Shown here: positions 7,325 through 16,500 of the stretch, in pieces
Numbering within the stretch: position 1 is the stretch's first letter
Layout: every line of letters begins with the position of its first letter
NCBI RefSeq assembly: GCF_947500405.1
Contig: NZ_CANMRY010000003.1
Span: 372,001 to 436,000 of the forward strand
Source: an uncultured Maribacter sp.
GTDB taxonomy: Bacteria; Bacteroidota; Bacteroidia; Flavobacteriales; Flavobacteriaceae
Direction of reading: 5' to 3'
DNA length: 64,000 nt
Notes under the pieces: generated by a model
Told to the model about the DNA's origin: nothing
Database searches by the model: none
What the model saw: the letters and a program-made list of their open reading frames with translations, nothing else
Position numbers and translations under genes: made by a program

Positions 7325-9526
7325 ATGGAAGTACAACAGTTTTATTACGATAACAAAGTCGTAAAAAATTTCCTTTACGCCACTATGTTTTGGGGTATTA
7401 TAGGAATGTCGGTAGGACTTTTATTAGCCTTTATGTTTTTGTTCCCAAATGTAACAGATGGCATAGCATGGTTAAGTTTTGGTCGTTTGCGCCCTTTACA
7501 TACAAACGCAGTTATTTTTGCCTTTGTGGGTAACGCAATTTTTGCAGGAGTTTACTACTCTACCCAACGTTTACTTAAAGCTAGAATGTTTAGCGATTTT
7601 CTAAGTAAATTTAATTTCTGGGGATGGCAACTTATTATTGTTGCAGCAGCAATTACATTACCATTAGGGTATACAACATCAAAAGAATATGCAGAGCTAG
7701 AATGGCCTATAGATATTGCTATAGCTTTAGTTTGGGTTGCTTTTGGGGTAAATCTAATTGGTACTATGATAAAAAGAAGACAACGTCATTTATATGTTGC
7801 CATTTGGTTTTATGCGGGTACATTTGTAACCGTAGCCGTACTTCATATATTTAATAGCTTAGAACTTCCGGTAAGTGCTTTAAAAAGTTACTCAGTTTAT
7901 GCAGGAGTACAAGATGCCTTAGTACAATGGTGGTATGGTCATAATGCCGTAGCATTTTTCTTAACTACTCCGTTCTTAGGGCTTATGTATTATTTTGTTC
8001 CTAAAGCAGCGAACAGACCTGTTTATTCGTATAAACTTTCTATTGTTCACTTTTGGTCTTTAATATTTATTTATATCTGGGCAGGACCGCACCACTTATT
8101 ATATTCTTCCTTACCAGATTGGGCTCAAAATTTAGGAGTTGCATTTTCTATTATGCTTATTGCTCCTTCTTGGGGTGGTATGATAAATGGTTTATTAACT
8201 CTAAGAGGTGCCTGGGACAAAGTAAGAACAGACCCAACTTTAAAATTTATGGTAGTAGCCATTACTGGTTATGGCATGGCAACGTTTGAAGGACCTATGC
8301 TTTCTTTAAAAAATGTAAATGCCATTGCCCATTTTAGCGATTGGATTATTGCTCACGTACATGTAGGTGCATTAGCATGGAATGGTTTTATGACTTTTGG
8401 AATGATTTACTGGTTGGCGCCAAAAATGTTTAAAACAAAATTATACTCCAATGGCCTAGCTAACTTCCATTTTTGGATAGGAACTTTAGGAATCATCCTT
8501 TATGCTCTGCCAATGTATGTTGCTGGTTTCCTACAAGCGTTAATGTGGAAAGAATTTAACCCAGACGGAACTTTAGTTTACGGTAACTTCTTAGAAACTG
8601 TAACCGAGATTATTCCTATGTATTGGATGCGTGCTATTGGTGGTAGCATGTATATAATTGGAGCTTTAGTAATGGTATACAACATTGTACTAACTATAAA
8701 ATCTGGAGTAAAAGTTGAAGACGAATTAGCAGAGGCTGCTCCGCTTACTAGAGTTTCTAAAAAGAGAACTGCTGGCGAAACTTTTCATACTTGGTTAGAA
8801 CGTAAGCCAATACAATTAACCATTTTGGCAACCGTTGCAATCTTAATTGGCGGTATTATTCAAATAATACCAACTATTATGGTAAAATCTAATATCCCAA
8901 CTATTACCAGTGTAAAACCTTATACACCACTAGAATTAGAAGGTAGAGATTTATATATAAGAGAAGGTTGTGTTGGTTGCCATTCGCAAATGGTAAGACC
9001 ATTTAGAAGTGAAGTAGAACGCTATGGCGAATATGCAAAAGCAGGAGAGTTTGTATATGACCATCCATTTTTATGGGGAAGTAAACGTACTGGACCAGAT
9101 TTATTACGTGTAGGTGGAAAATACTCAGATAACTGGCATTTAAACCATATGTACGATCCGCAAAGCACCTCCTCGGGTTCTATTATGCCAGCATACCAAT
9201 GGTTGGTAAGAGATAAACATGACCGTAGCGACGTGCAAGCAAAAATGGAAGCCATGGTAAGTTTAGGAGTACCATATTCCAAAAAAGATATTGCTAATGC
9301 AAATGCTACAATGGCAAAACAAGCAGAAAAGATTGAAAAAAACCTTTACGCGGATCCAGATTTTGCTAAAAACTATGAAGAAGACAAAAAATATGCTGCT
9401 GAAAACGGAGAAGATTTTGTAGAAATGCGAGATAGAGAAATAGTTTCTCTTATTGCTTACCTACAACGTTTAGGAACCGATATTAAAGTTAAAGAAACAG
9501 GAGAACTAATCTCAGAAAATAAATAA
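7325..9526 (+). CDS. ccoNO: cbb3 cytochrome oxidase, fused subunits I and II (CcoNO)
   Basis: A 733-residue fusion. Residues 1 to about 470 are CcoN, a 12-helix heme-copper subunit with the heme and CuB histidine regions HTNAVIFAF, WYGHNAVAFFLTTPF, GPHHLLY and HVHVGALAWNG. After one further membrane helix (about 490-515) comes CcoO with a single heme c site, C549-x2-C552-H553, and the SQMVRPFRSEVERYG segment. The enzyme reduces O2 to water with high affinity and pumps protons. The fusion is normal for Bacteroidota. An AGAGGA sequence lies just upstream, an uncommon Shine-Dalgarno-like site in this phylum. Confidence 0.95.
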   Translation: MEVQQFYYDNKVVKNFLYATMFWGIIGMSVGLLLAFMFLFPNVTDGIAWLSFGRLRPLHTNAVIFAFVGNAIFAGVYYSTQRLLKARMFSDFLSKFNFWGWQLIIVAAAITLPLGYTTSKEYAELEWPIDIAIALVWVAFGVNLIGTMIKRRQRHLYVAIWFYAGTFVTVAVLHIFNSLELPVSALKSYSVYAGVQDALVQWWYGHNAVAFFLTTPFLGLMYYFVPKAANRPVYSYKLSIVHFWSLIFIYIWAGPHHLLYSSLPDWAQNLGVAFSIMLIAPSWGGMINGLLTLRGAWDKVRTDPTLKFMVVAITGYGMATFEGPMLSLKNVNAIAHFSDWIIAHVHVGALAWNGFMTFGMIYWLAPKMFKTKLYSNGLANFHFWIGTLGIILYALPMYVAGFLQALMWKEFNPDGTLVYGNFLETVTEIIPMYWMRAIGGSMYIIGALVMVYNIVLTIKSGVKVEDELAEAAPLTRVSKKRTAGETFHTWLERKPIQLTILATVAILIGGIIQIIPTIMVKSNIPTITSVKPYTPLELEGRDLYIREGCVGCHSQMVRPFRSEVERYGEYAKAGEFVYDHPFLWGSKRTGPDLLRVGGKYSDNWHLNHMYDPQSTSSGSIMPAYQWLVRDKHDRSDVQAKMEAMVSLGVPYSKKDIANANATMAKQAEKIEKNLYADPDFAKNYEEDKKYAAENGEDFVEMRDREIVSLIAYLQRLGTDIKVKETGELISENK

Positions 9527-9529
9527 GCT

Positions 9530-9721
9530 ATGTTCAAATTTGTAAAAGGATATATGGAAACTATAGATGGTGTTGCAACATACCCAATGCTATCCTTACT
9601 AATCTTCTTCTTATTTTTTGTTGTTCTTTTTTTATGGGTAATAACCGCATCAAAAGAACATATAAAAGAAGTAAGTAATATTCCATTAGAAAACGATAAC
9701 CATAACCAATCTAAAGAATAA
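9530..9721 (+). CDS. ccoQ: cbb3 oxidase subunit CcoQ
   Basis: A 63-residue membrane protein with one strong helix (about residues 20-40, SLLIFFLFFVVLFLWVI) and a short polar tail ending in KE. Position (3 bases after ccoNO, 5 bases before ccoP), length and topology fit CcoQ, which stabilises the oxidase complex. Sequence conservation in CcoQ is low, so the call leans on context. Confidence 0.8.
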   Translation: MFKFVKGYMETIDGVATYPMLSLLIFFLFFVVLFLWVITASKEHIKEVSNIPLENDNHNQSKE

Positions 9722-9726
9722 ATACT

Positions 9727-10620
9727 ATGAAAAATATAGCACCTTGGTGGATAAGAGTTCCTGTAATTTTCTTCCTTGTTTTTGGAATAATGGAATATTA
9801 CATAGATTCTGGAGATAAACCTGCATTTATAGAGTACCCTGTTAGCCTCGTTTTTTTACTATTAGTATTACTTCTTTTAATTGCAATAGAAATAATATTA
9901 AAAGCAATAGAAAATGTACTCTACCAAACCCTTTCCGAAGAGGCAAAAAAACGATATACAGAATCCAAAAACCAACAACGAGAATGGGCTTATGGTTCTA
10001 AAATATATAAGAAACTTACGGGCAACAAACCAATAGAAAAAGAAGGAGAAATTGTTCTAGACCACAATTATGATGGTATTAGAGAGTTAGACAACACTTT
10101 ACCACCTTGGTGGGTTTATATGTTCTACGGCACTATAATCTTTGCTGTAGTTTACTTACTTCGCTTTCATGTTTTTAATGATTATGACCAAGATTTAGAA
10201 TATGAGCAAGAAGTTGCTGCAGCACAAATAGCAATAGAAGAATATAAAAAAACAGCTAAAGATTTAGTGGATGCTAGCACGGTAGAGCTATTAACAGAAG
10301 CTACTGATATTAAGGCCGGCCAAGCTATTTTTGCCGCAAACTGTGTTGCTTGCCACATGGCTGATGGCGGCGGTGGTATTGGACCTAACCTAACCGATAA
10401 AAACTGGATTCTTGGCGGCGGTATTAAAAATGTATTTAATACCATTTCTGAAGGTGGACGAGACGGAAAAGGAATGGTTGCATGGAAACAAAACTTAAAA
10501 CCTGCAGAAATTGCACAAGTAGCAAGTTACGTTTTAGTAGAAATTAATGGTAAAGAACCTGCTAACCCTAAAGCTCCTGAAGGGGACATTTGGGAGGCCC
10601 CAGATACAACGCAAGAATAA
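9727..10620 (+). CDS. ccoP: cbb3 oxidase cytochrome c subunit CcoP, single heme
   Basis: A 297-residue subunit with two N-terminal hydrophobic helices (about 8-26 and 38-60), a third around 130-148, and a periplasmic cytochrome c domain with C206-x2-C209-H210 and the downstream GMVAWKQNL methionine-ligand region. Proteobacterial CcoP has two hemes; here only one CxxCH exists, as is usual in Bacteroidota. It carries electrons from soluble cytochrome c into CcoO. It is the last gene of the tight ccoS-NO-Q-P run, with ccoG 41 bases downstream. Confidence 0.93.
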   Translation: MKNIAPWWIRVPVIFFLVFGIMEYYIDSGDKPAFIEYPVSLVFLLLVLLLLIAIEIILKAIENVLYQTLSEEAKKRYTESKNQQREWAYGSKIYKKLTGNKPIEKEGEIVLDHNYDGIRELDNTLPPWWVYMFYGTIIFAVVYLLRFHVFNDYDQDLEYEQEVAAAQIAIEEYKKTAKDLVDASTVELLTEATDIKAGQAIFAANCVACHMADGGGGIGPNLTDKNWILGGGIKNVFNTISEGGRDGKGMVAWKQNLKPAEIAQVASYVLVEINGKEPANPKAPEGDIWEAPDTTQE

Positions 10621-10661
10621 CTACCAAACAATTCTAATTTTAACATAAAGAAAGGTTTGTA

Positions 10662-12077
10662 ATGGCGCAAAACGAAAATTTTAGAGACACAATTGGCACC
10701 ATCAATGAAGAGGGTAAACGTGCTTGGATTTTTCCTAAAAAACCAAGTGGTAAATTCTATGATTATCGCAAATGGGTAAGCTATGGTCTTCTATTATTTT
10801 TAGTTGCTTCTCCTTTTATTAAAATAAACGGAAATCAGTTTTTACTATTTAATGTCTTAGAAAGACGTTTTAATATATTCGGATTTCCTTTTTGGCCTCA
10901 AGATTTTCATTTGTTTGTAATTTCTATGATTATTGGTGTAATTTTTATTGCCCTTTTTACCGTAGCTTTTGGTCGTATTTTTTGTGGATGGATGTGCCCG
11001 CAAACTATTTTTTTAGAAATGGTTTTTAGAAGAATAGAGTTTTGGATTGATGGCGACCGTGGCGCACAAATAAAACTAGAAAGACAGCCTTGGAATGCAG
11101 ATAAAATAAGAAAACGAGTTCTAAAATGGTTTATATTTTTCATCATTTCTTTTCTTATTGCTAACGTTTTTCTTGCCTATTTAATTGGTAGTGACCGCCT
11201 AATACAATATGTAACAGAAAATCCTTTAAACCATATAAGCACCTTAATTTCTTTGTTAATATTTACAGGAGTTTTCTACTTTATTTTTGCGTGGTTTAGA
11301 GAGCAAGTTTGCATTATTGCATGCCCATACGGCAGAATGCAAGGTGTACTTTTAGACAATAAATCTATTGTAGTTGCGTATGATCATAAAAGAGGAGAAG
11401 GAGAAAACGGAAGAAAAAAGTTTAGGAAAAACGAAGACCGTTATGCGCTTGGTAATGGCGATTGCATAGACTGTTTTCAATGCGTAAATGTTTGCCCAAC
11501 AGGTATAGATATTAGGAACGGAACACAACTAGAATGTGTAAACTGTACTGCTTGTATAGATGAGTGCGATATTATTATGGAAAAAGTAAATCTTCCAAAA
11601 GGGTTAATACGTTATGCAAGTGAAGATAATATAGAGAAAAAAGCAAAATTTAAGTTCACACCAAGGTTAAAAGGATACTCTGCTGTGCTTTTTATTTTAA
11701 TTGGAATTCTTGCCGGGATGCTTTTTTTAAGAAATGAAGTAGAAGCAAATATTTTACGATTACCTGGCCAATTATACGAGCATAAAGAAGGAAATATTAT
11801 TAGTAATGTGTACACCTACAAACTAGTAAACAAGACTTCAAAAAATATTGATGATGTAAGCTTTAAACTCTTATCTCATAAAGGTACTATAGAGCTAGTT
11901 CGCCATGACGATTTTACGGTGCCTGCACAAGAATTAGCGGAAGGAACTTTATTTATAGAAATAAATAATGCAGCCTTAAATGGCGATAAAGACAAACTAA
12001 AAATAGGAATATTTAGTAAAGATAAACTCATTGAAACTACAACGGCTCGTTTTTTAGGGCCTAGAAGTTATAAGTAA
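10662..12077 (+). CDS. ccoG: cbb3 oxidase accessory ferredoxin-like protein CcoG
   Basis: A 471-residue polytopic membrane protein with 4Fe-4S motifs: CGWMCPQTIF, CIIACPYGRMQ, CIDCFQCVNVCP and CVNCTACIDECD. The last two form a bacterial ferredoxin pair in the cytoplasmic region (about residues 265-305). A C-terminal Ig-like periplasmic part follows the last helix (about 340-360). CcoG helps reduce copper for oxidase assembly. An AGAAAGG lies ahead of the ATG. It continues the cco operon. Confidence 0.93.
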   Translation: MAQNENFRDTIGTINEEGKRAWIFPKKPSGKFYDYRKWVSYGLLLFLVASPFIKINGNQFLLFNVLERRFNIFGFPFWPQDFHLFVISMIIGVIFIALFTVAFGRIFCGWMCPQTIFLEMVFRRIEFWIDGDRGAQIKLERQPWNADKIRKRVLKWFIFFIISFLIANVFLAYLIGSDRLIQYVTENPLNHISTLISLLIFTGVFYFIFAWFREQVCIIACPYGRMQGVLLDNKSIVVAYDHKRGEGENGRKKFRKNEDRYALGNGDCIDCFQCVNVCPTGIDIRNGTQLECVNCTACIDECDIIMEKVNLPKGLIRYASEDNIEKKAKFKFTPRLKGYSAVLFILIGILAGMLFLRNEVEANILRLPGQLYEHKEGNIISNVYTYKLVNKTSKNIDDVSFKLLSHKGTIELVRHDDFTVPAQELAEGTLFIEINNAALNGDKDKLKIGIFSKDKLIETTTARFLGPRSYK

Positions 12078-12178
12078 CAACCTCTAGGTAATCCCATGAG
12101 GTAGTTAATGGAAAATTAATTTAATATTTAGAAGCAAGCGTCGAAGTATATAAATAGCAAATAATAAAAAGAAAAAGT

Positions 12179-12625
12179 ATGAAAATTAATTGGGGAACCG
12201 GAATTGTTATCGCATTTATTGGCTTTATAGGCTTTATTCTCTTTTTTGTTTTTAAAATGAGTACCGATCATAAAGCTAATCATGATTTAGTAATTGAAGA
12301 ATATTATAAAGCAGAACTAGGCTATCAAAACGAAATAGATGCTACCATTAATGGAAAAAGTATAAAAATAGAATTTGTAAAAACATCCGAAGGTTTATCT
12401 ATTAAATTTCCAAAAAATATTGAAGAAGAAAATATTACAGGTAACATATCCTTTTACAGACCATCTAATAAGCACTTGGATTTTGACTTACCATTACGTC
12501 TGTCCAATTCACATTTGCTCATACCTGACAAACGCTTGTTAGATGGTCGCTGGGATATTAAAATATTCTGGAATTATAACGAAAAAGACTACTTACATAA
12601 AGAAAGTATTACTTATATAAAGTAA
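12179..12625 (+). CDS. ccoH: FixH family protein (CcoH-like)
   Basis: The 148-residue protein has one N-terminal membrane helix (about 8-26), then a periplasmic beta-rich domain of the FixH type; HKANHDLVIEEYYKAELGYQNEID is the characteristic segment after the helix. FixH/CcoH is required for cbb3 assembly together with CcoGIS. It lies 101 bases after ccoG and 4 bases before the SafE-like gene, so it is most likely cotranscribed with the next gene. Confidence 0.88.
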   Translation: MKINWGTGIVIAFIGFIGFILFFVFKMSTDHKANHDLVIEEYYKAELGYQNEIDATINGKSIKIEFVKTSEGLSIKFPKNIEEENITGNISFYRPSNKHLDFDLPLRLSNSHLLIPDKRLLDGRWDIKIFWNYNEKDYLHKESITYIK

Positions 12626-12629
12626 AAAA

Positions 12630-13334
12630 ATGATACTATCTGCCTTATTATTGGGACTTATGGGAAGTTTACACTGTGTAGGCATGTGTGGCCCCATTGC
12701 ATTTATGCTCCCGGTAGATAGAGAAAGTAATCTTAAAAAATTTACACAAATTTTTATTTACCACTTTGGAAGGTTACTAGCCTATAGCATTATGGGGCTT
12801 TTATTTGGACTTTTAGGCAAGAGCTTACAGGTATTTGGTTTACAACAAAAACTCTCCATTATTATTGGTATAGTAATGATATTGGTAATTCTTATTCCCT
12901 ATAAAACGTTTCATAAATACAATTTTTCTAAGCCCATTTACAAAGTAATAAGCAAGGTTAAATCGCAACTAGGAAAAGAATTACAAAAGAAAACTCCAGA
13001 TACTTTTTTAACCATAGGTTTTTTAAATGGTTTTCTCCCTTGCGGATTGGTATATATGGCATTATTTGGCGCAATTGCTATGGCAAACATTTGGGAAGGC
13101 TCTTTATACATGCTCCTTTTTGGTATAGGTACTATTCCTTTAATGACTACTACTATTTATTTTAGCAATTTATTAAAAGGCGTTACTAAACAAAAGGTGC
13201 AAAAATTAATTCCAACTTTTGTAATTATAATAGGAGTTCTATTTATTTTAAGAGGACTAGGTTTGGGTATACCTTATATTTCTCCAAAACCAGTTACCGA
13301 AATTGTTTCTGCAAAAATAGAATGCCATAATTAA
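12630..13334 (+). CDS. Sulfite exporter TauE/SafE family protein
   Basis: A 234-residue six-helix membrane protein beginning MILSALLLGLMGSLHCVGMCG, a Cys/His/Met-rich first helix typical of the SafE branch found inside cco clusters. A second conserved patch is GFLNGFLPCGLVYMAL. In this context these proteins are thought to act in copper handling or oxidase maturation rather than sulfite export. It follows the FixH gene after 4 bases and precedes the hemoglobin gene by 27. Confidence 0.88.
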   Translation: MILSALLLGLMGSLHCVGMCGPIAFMLPVDRESNLKKFTQIFIYHFGRLLAYSIMGLLFGLLGKSLQVFGLQQKLSIIIGIVMILVILIPYKTFHKYNFSKPIYKVISKVKSQLGKELQKKTPDTFLTIGFLNGFLPCGLVYMALFGAIAMANIWEGSLYMLLFGIGTIPLMTTTIYFSNLLKGVTKQKVQKLIPTFVIIIGVLFILRGLGLGIPYISPKPVTEIVSAKIECHN

Positions 13335-13361
13335 CTATCTTACCATTTTAATAGATAAGAT

Positions 13362-13754
13362 ATGTCTAAAAAGCAAGATATTCAAGATAGAAGCGATGTA
13401 AAATTGCTTGTACATACTTTTTATGATAAAATAAGAGTACATGAAATTTTGGGGCCAATTTTTAACACCATAATTACAGATTGGGATACGCATTTAAATC
13501 TATTAACCGATTTTTGGGAAACCCAACTCTTTCTAAAACGTAAATACCATGGAAATCCTGTTAAAGCGCACCAAGAGGTAGATGCTAAAACTAATGTCAC
13601 TATTACTTCTGAACATTTTGGTTTGTGGTTAAATACCTGGTACGCTACTATAGATGATTTGTTTGATGGAGAAACCGCCTGGATTGCAAAAAATAGAGCG
13701 CAAAAAATGTCTACCATGTTGTTCCTGAAAATGTTTGAGAGTAGAGGGAAGTAG
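13362..13754 (+). CDS. Group III truncated hemoglobin
   Basis: A 130-residue all-helical protein with the trHb3 signature: LVHTFYDKIRVHEILGPIF at the B helix, FWETQLFLKRKYHGNPVKAHQ in the E/F region with the proximal His in the KAHQ motif, and FGLWLNTWYATIDDLF for the G helix. It binds heme and O2 or NO. Its place at the end of the cco cluster suggests a role in NO or oxygen handling during micro-oxic growth; that is inference. No own promoter is obvious. Confidence 0.9.
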   Translation: MSKKQDIQDRSDVKLLVHTFYDKIRVHEILGPIFNTIITDWDTHLNLLTDFWETQLFLKRKYHGNPVKAHQEVDAKTNVTITSEHFGLWLNTWYATIDDLFDGETAWIAKNRAQKMSTMLFLKMFESRGK

Positions 13755-13757
13755 ATT

Positions 13758-14543
13758 TCACTTATACTTATTATTTAGTAATCGATGCTCAATAACAGCT
13801 AAGTTAATATCTTTCCATTGATTGGAGTTCGTCAAGACAAACTTAACTTTTCCATCTTCTTTATTCGAAATTAATTCAGATAGATAATCTATTTTATTAT
13901 CATTTAAATAAAAAAACAAAATCATATCACTTGTGAAAATTCCAAAATGATCCTCAGACATACGGAAAGCTGTTAAAATTCCTGAAAAAAGACTTTTAGC
14001 TTCTTTATTTTTATAAACTATTAAATGATATTTTGGGTATGATTTTATTAGACTTAAATTCTTCAATAAGTTTTTATGACTACTAAAGAGATTATCATTT
14101 AAAAACGAACCAATTTCTGATTCAATTTTAATTGGTAATTTAAAATTTTTAAATGAAGAATTTGAAGTAACTGAAACTCTCCATATAATAGAAAAATAAA
14201 ATAACTTAAATAATAAAGGGTCTATATCCAAGCAATTTAATATTTCATTAGGGCCAATTTTAATTATTTTAAATTTATCTTTTCTGTTATTGTAATCATT
14301 AATTGAAACTAATTTTTTTGCAAAATAAGTTTCCAATATTTCCATTCTCTTTTCACAAACTGTACAAATTAAAAAATCCTGTTTGGGAATATCTTGTATT
14401 TTCCTAGTCTTCCCACTTTTATTTACTTGAAATATATTCCCTGGCTTTATATTTTTAAATAAAGGTTTACCCAAAAATTTTGGTATGATATGCGAATTTT
14501 TCTTGTCCGCTAGATTTGTTTGACATAAAGGGCAAAGATTCAT
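13758..14543 (-). CDS. HNH-nuclease-like zinc-binding protein, hypothetical
   Basis: The 261-residue protein has an N-terminal CPLCQTNLADKKNSHIIPKFLGKPL and a second pair at LICTVCEKRME. Two CxxC pairs around a His-Ile-Ile-Pro core are the layout of HNH/McrA-like zinc modules, but the usual acidic residue before the His is Ser here, so nuclease activity is doubtful. The remaining 170 residues are Lys- and Phe-rich with no recognisable motif. It is convergent with the hemoglobin gene and looks like an isolated accessory insertion, AT-rich even for this genome. Confidence 0.45.
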   Translation of the reverse strand: MNLCPLCQTNLADKKNSHIIPKFLGKPLFKNIKPGNIFQVNKSGKTRKIQDIPKQDFLICTVCEKRMEILETYFAKKLVSINDYNNRKDKFKIIKIGPNEILNCLDIDPLLFKLFYFSIIWRVSVTSNSSFKNFKLPIKIESEIGSFLNDNLFSSHKNLLKNLSLIKSYPKYHLIVYKNKEAKSLFSGILTAFRMSEDHFGIFTSDMILFFYLNDNKIDYLSELISNKEDGKVKFVLTNSNQWKDINLAVIEHRLLNNKYK

Positions 14544-14625
14544 ATTAAATTCAGCTCAACTTCAAAATAAAGATACTTACAATTATTAAATCTCTAACTA
14601 ATTAAAATAAACATCCCCCAAGAAC

Positions 14626-14637
14626 TGACATATATCA
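14626..14637 (+). promoter_or_regulatory. FNR-type site upstream of the 596-residue unknown gene
   Basis: TGACATATATCA, centre 14631.5. The box AAAATTTG (14661-14668; nAnnTTTG) ends 36.5 bases downstream. The spacing is identical to the other FNR sites, predicting a start near 14673 and a leader of about 36 bases. Confidence 0.7.
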
Positions 14638-14708
14638 TATTCTAAGAGCCAGAATAGTAGAAAATTTGCAGTTGGTTATTTTCATAAAACTGCAAAACAA
14701 AAATATTC

Positions 14709-16499
14709 ATGGCAAATACACATTCTTTTCATATTCCTGTAATGGGAATTGGGTTTACTATAGATTCTCCTTTAAAGGTTTCTTACTTAGGAATAGATTC
14801 TGTTATCTCTTTAGTAGATGATATTTTATTAGAAAAACTACGCAAAATGTATTGCGAGATTTCTAACTTACCCTATGCGGAAATTACAGATAAAACAAAA
14901 GATTTTAGAGCTTTAAGAATAACATCTTACCTAAATCTTATTCAAAATTTAGCCGAAGAAAAGTTCCAAGCACTAAAGGTGGCAACCCAAGAGTCTAGCT
15001 CCGAAATAAAAAAATACTTTTCTATTTTACCAGACACTTCCTACTTAAAAAAAGAATTTAATAAACGAACAAAAAACAATTTCAATCTAGAGGAAATTAA
15101 AAATTGGTTGAAAGAAAATCTTACTATGGGTAGTATAGATGTTAATATTATGACCAAAGTAGATAAAGACAATTATATAAAAAACAAACAACTCCCAACA
15201 GAATATAACGATGCGCATGCTGCACTTAGAGGCTACGCTAACAGTAACGTTAATTCTTCTCTTATTTTATCGGCAGGGATGAATCCTAAATTGTATAGCT
15301 ATATAGAACAGTTTGATGACTTTTTCCCAGACAAAAACGGAAATATTAAAAAGAAAATTGTTCTTAAGGTAAGTGACTATAGGTCTGCCTTAATACAGGG
15401 TAAATTTTTAGCTAAAAAGGGACTTTGGGTTTCTGAATATAGAATAGAATCTGGTTTAAACTGTGGCGGACATGCTTTTGCTACAGACGGCTATTTAATG
15501 GGGCCTATTTTAGAGCAATTTAAAAACGAAAAAGATGCTTTATCCGAAAATATTTATGCTATTTTAATTCCCGCTTTAGAAAGAAAAAACAAAACTATAC
15601 CGCAAAACATACTTCCTATTAAGCTAACTGCACAAGGTGGTGTTGGTACTGCTGAAGAACATAATTTTATTTTAAACCACTACCAAGTAGATTCAGTTGG
15701 TTGGGGCTCTCCTTTTTTATTAGTTCCAGAAGCTACAACAGTAGATAAAGCTACGGTAGACAAACTTACAACTGCTAAAGAAAATGATTTATATTTAAGT
15801 AACATTTCGCCTTTAGGAATTCCTTTTCACAGTCTAAAAGGCAACACAAAAGATGTAGAAAAAGCCACCAACATACGTAAAGGAAGACCAGGAAGTTCTT
15901 GCCCTAAAAAGTTTGTTTCTCTAAATAAAGACTTTAAAGAGTCTGGTTTATGTACGGCATCTAGACAATACCAATATTTAAAAATAAAAGCCTTAGAGAA
16001 AGAGGGGGTACCTAAAGAAGCATACGAAAAACAATACGCAAAAATTATAGAAAAATCTTGTACATGTGTTGGTTTAGGAACGTCTGCTTTACTAGCATAC
16101 GGTTTAAGTACAAAGACCGAAGGAGATGGGGTATCTATATGCCCTGGCCCTAACATGGCCTATTTTTCTAAAATCATGAATCTTAATGAAATTACCGACC
16201 ATATTTATGGTCGTAAAAATGTAATTAGTAGAAAGGACCGCCCTCATATGTTTATTAAAGAACTAGGTATTTACCTTACCTATTTTAAAGAAAAAATTAA
16301 TGAGACTAACACCCTAAGTACTCCTAAGCAAATTAAATATTTAATTACATTTAGAAATAACTTATTAGATGGTATAAATTATTATAAATCTCTTTTTAGT
16401 GAAGATTTTAATTTTCTAAAAGGGCTTACTAAACAGGAGGCTAAATTAAATGAATTATCTATTATATTAGACGGACATCTAAAACAGGAATGCCTATAA
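14709..16499 (+). CDS. Unrecognised 596-residue cysteine-bearing protein, FNR-controlled
   Basis: I do not recognise this family. It has no signal peptide or membrane helix. The N-terminal third is helical; the central part has an NCGGHAF motif (Cys252), then a glycine-rich AQGGVGTAEEH loop (from residue 308) followed by GWGSPFLLVPEATTVD, which resembles nucleotide- or flavin-binding barrel enzymes. Six cysteines are grouped in glycine-rich surroundings: C252, C398 (SSCPKK), C415 (GLCTAS), C451 and C453 (SCTCVG) and C478 (SICPGP), suggesting a metal or Fe-S centre. Its promoter has an FNR-type dyad at the activating position, and the hemN-usp operon lies nearby, so a role in anaerobic metabolism is likely. 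Confidence 0.6.
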   Translation: MANTHSFHIPVMGIGFTIDSPLKVSYLGIDSVISLVDDILLEKLRKMYCEISNLPYAEITDKTKDFRALRITSYLNLIQNLAEEKFQALKVATQESSSEIKKYFSILPDTSYLKKEFNKRTKNNFNLEEIKNWLKENLTMGSIDVNIMTKVDKDNYIKNKQLPTEYNDAHAALRGYANSNVNSSLILSAGMNPKLYSYIEQFDDFFPDKNGNIKKKIVLKVSDYRSALIQGKFLAKKGLWVSEYRIESGLNCGGHAFATDGYLMGPILEQFKNEKDALSENIYAILIPALERKNKTIPQNILPIKLTAQGGVGTAEEHNFILNHYQVDSVGWGSPFLLVPEATTVDKATVDKLTTAKENDLYLSNISPLGIPFHSLKGNTKDVEKATNIRKGRPGSSCPKKFVSLNKDFKESGLCTASRQYQYLKIKALEKEGVPKEAYEKQYAKIIEKSCTCVGLGTSALLAYGLSTKTEGDGVSICPGPNMAYFSKIMNLNEITDHIYGRKNVISRKDRPHMFIKELGIYLTYFKEKINETNTLSTPKQIKYLITFRNNLLDGINYYKSLFSEDFNFLKGLTKQEAKLNELSIILDGHLKQECL

Positions 16500-16500
16500 A

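Noticed and set aside
7624-7854. Frames inside ccoNO on the same strand
   Set aside because: They are shifted readings of a strongly conserved oxidase gene with no motif of their own.
12081-12103. ACCTC/GAGGT hairpin after ccoG as a terminator
   Set aside because: The stem is only five pairs with a long loop and there is no T run; the gap to the FixH gene is probably read through.
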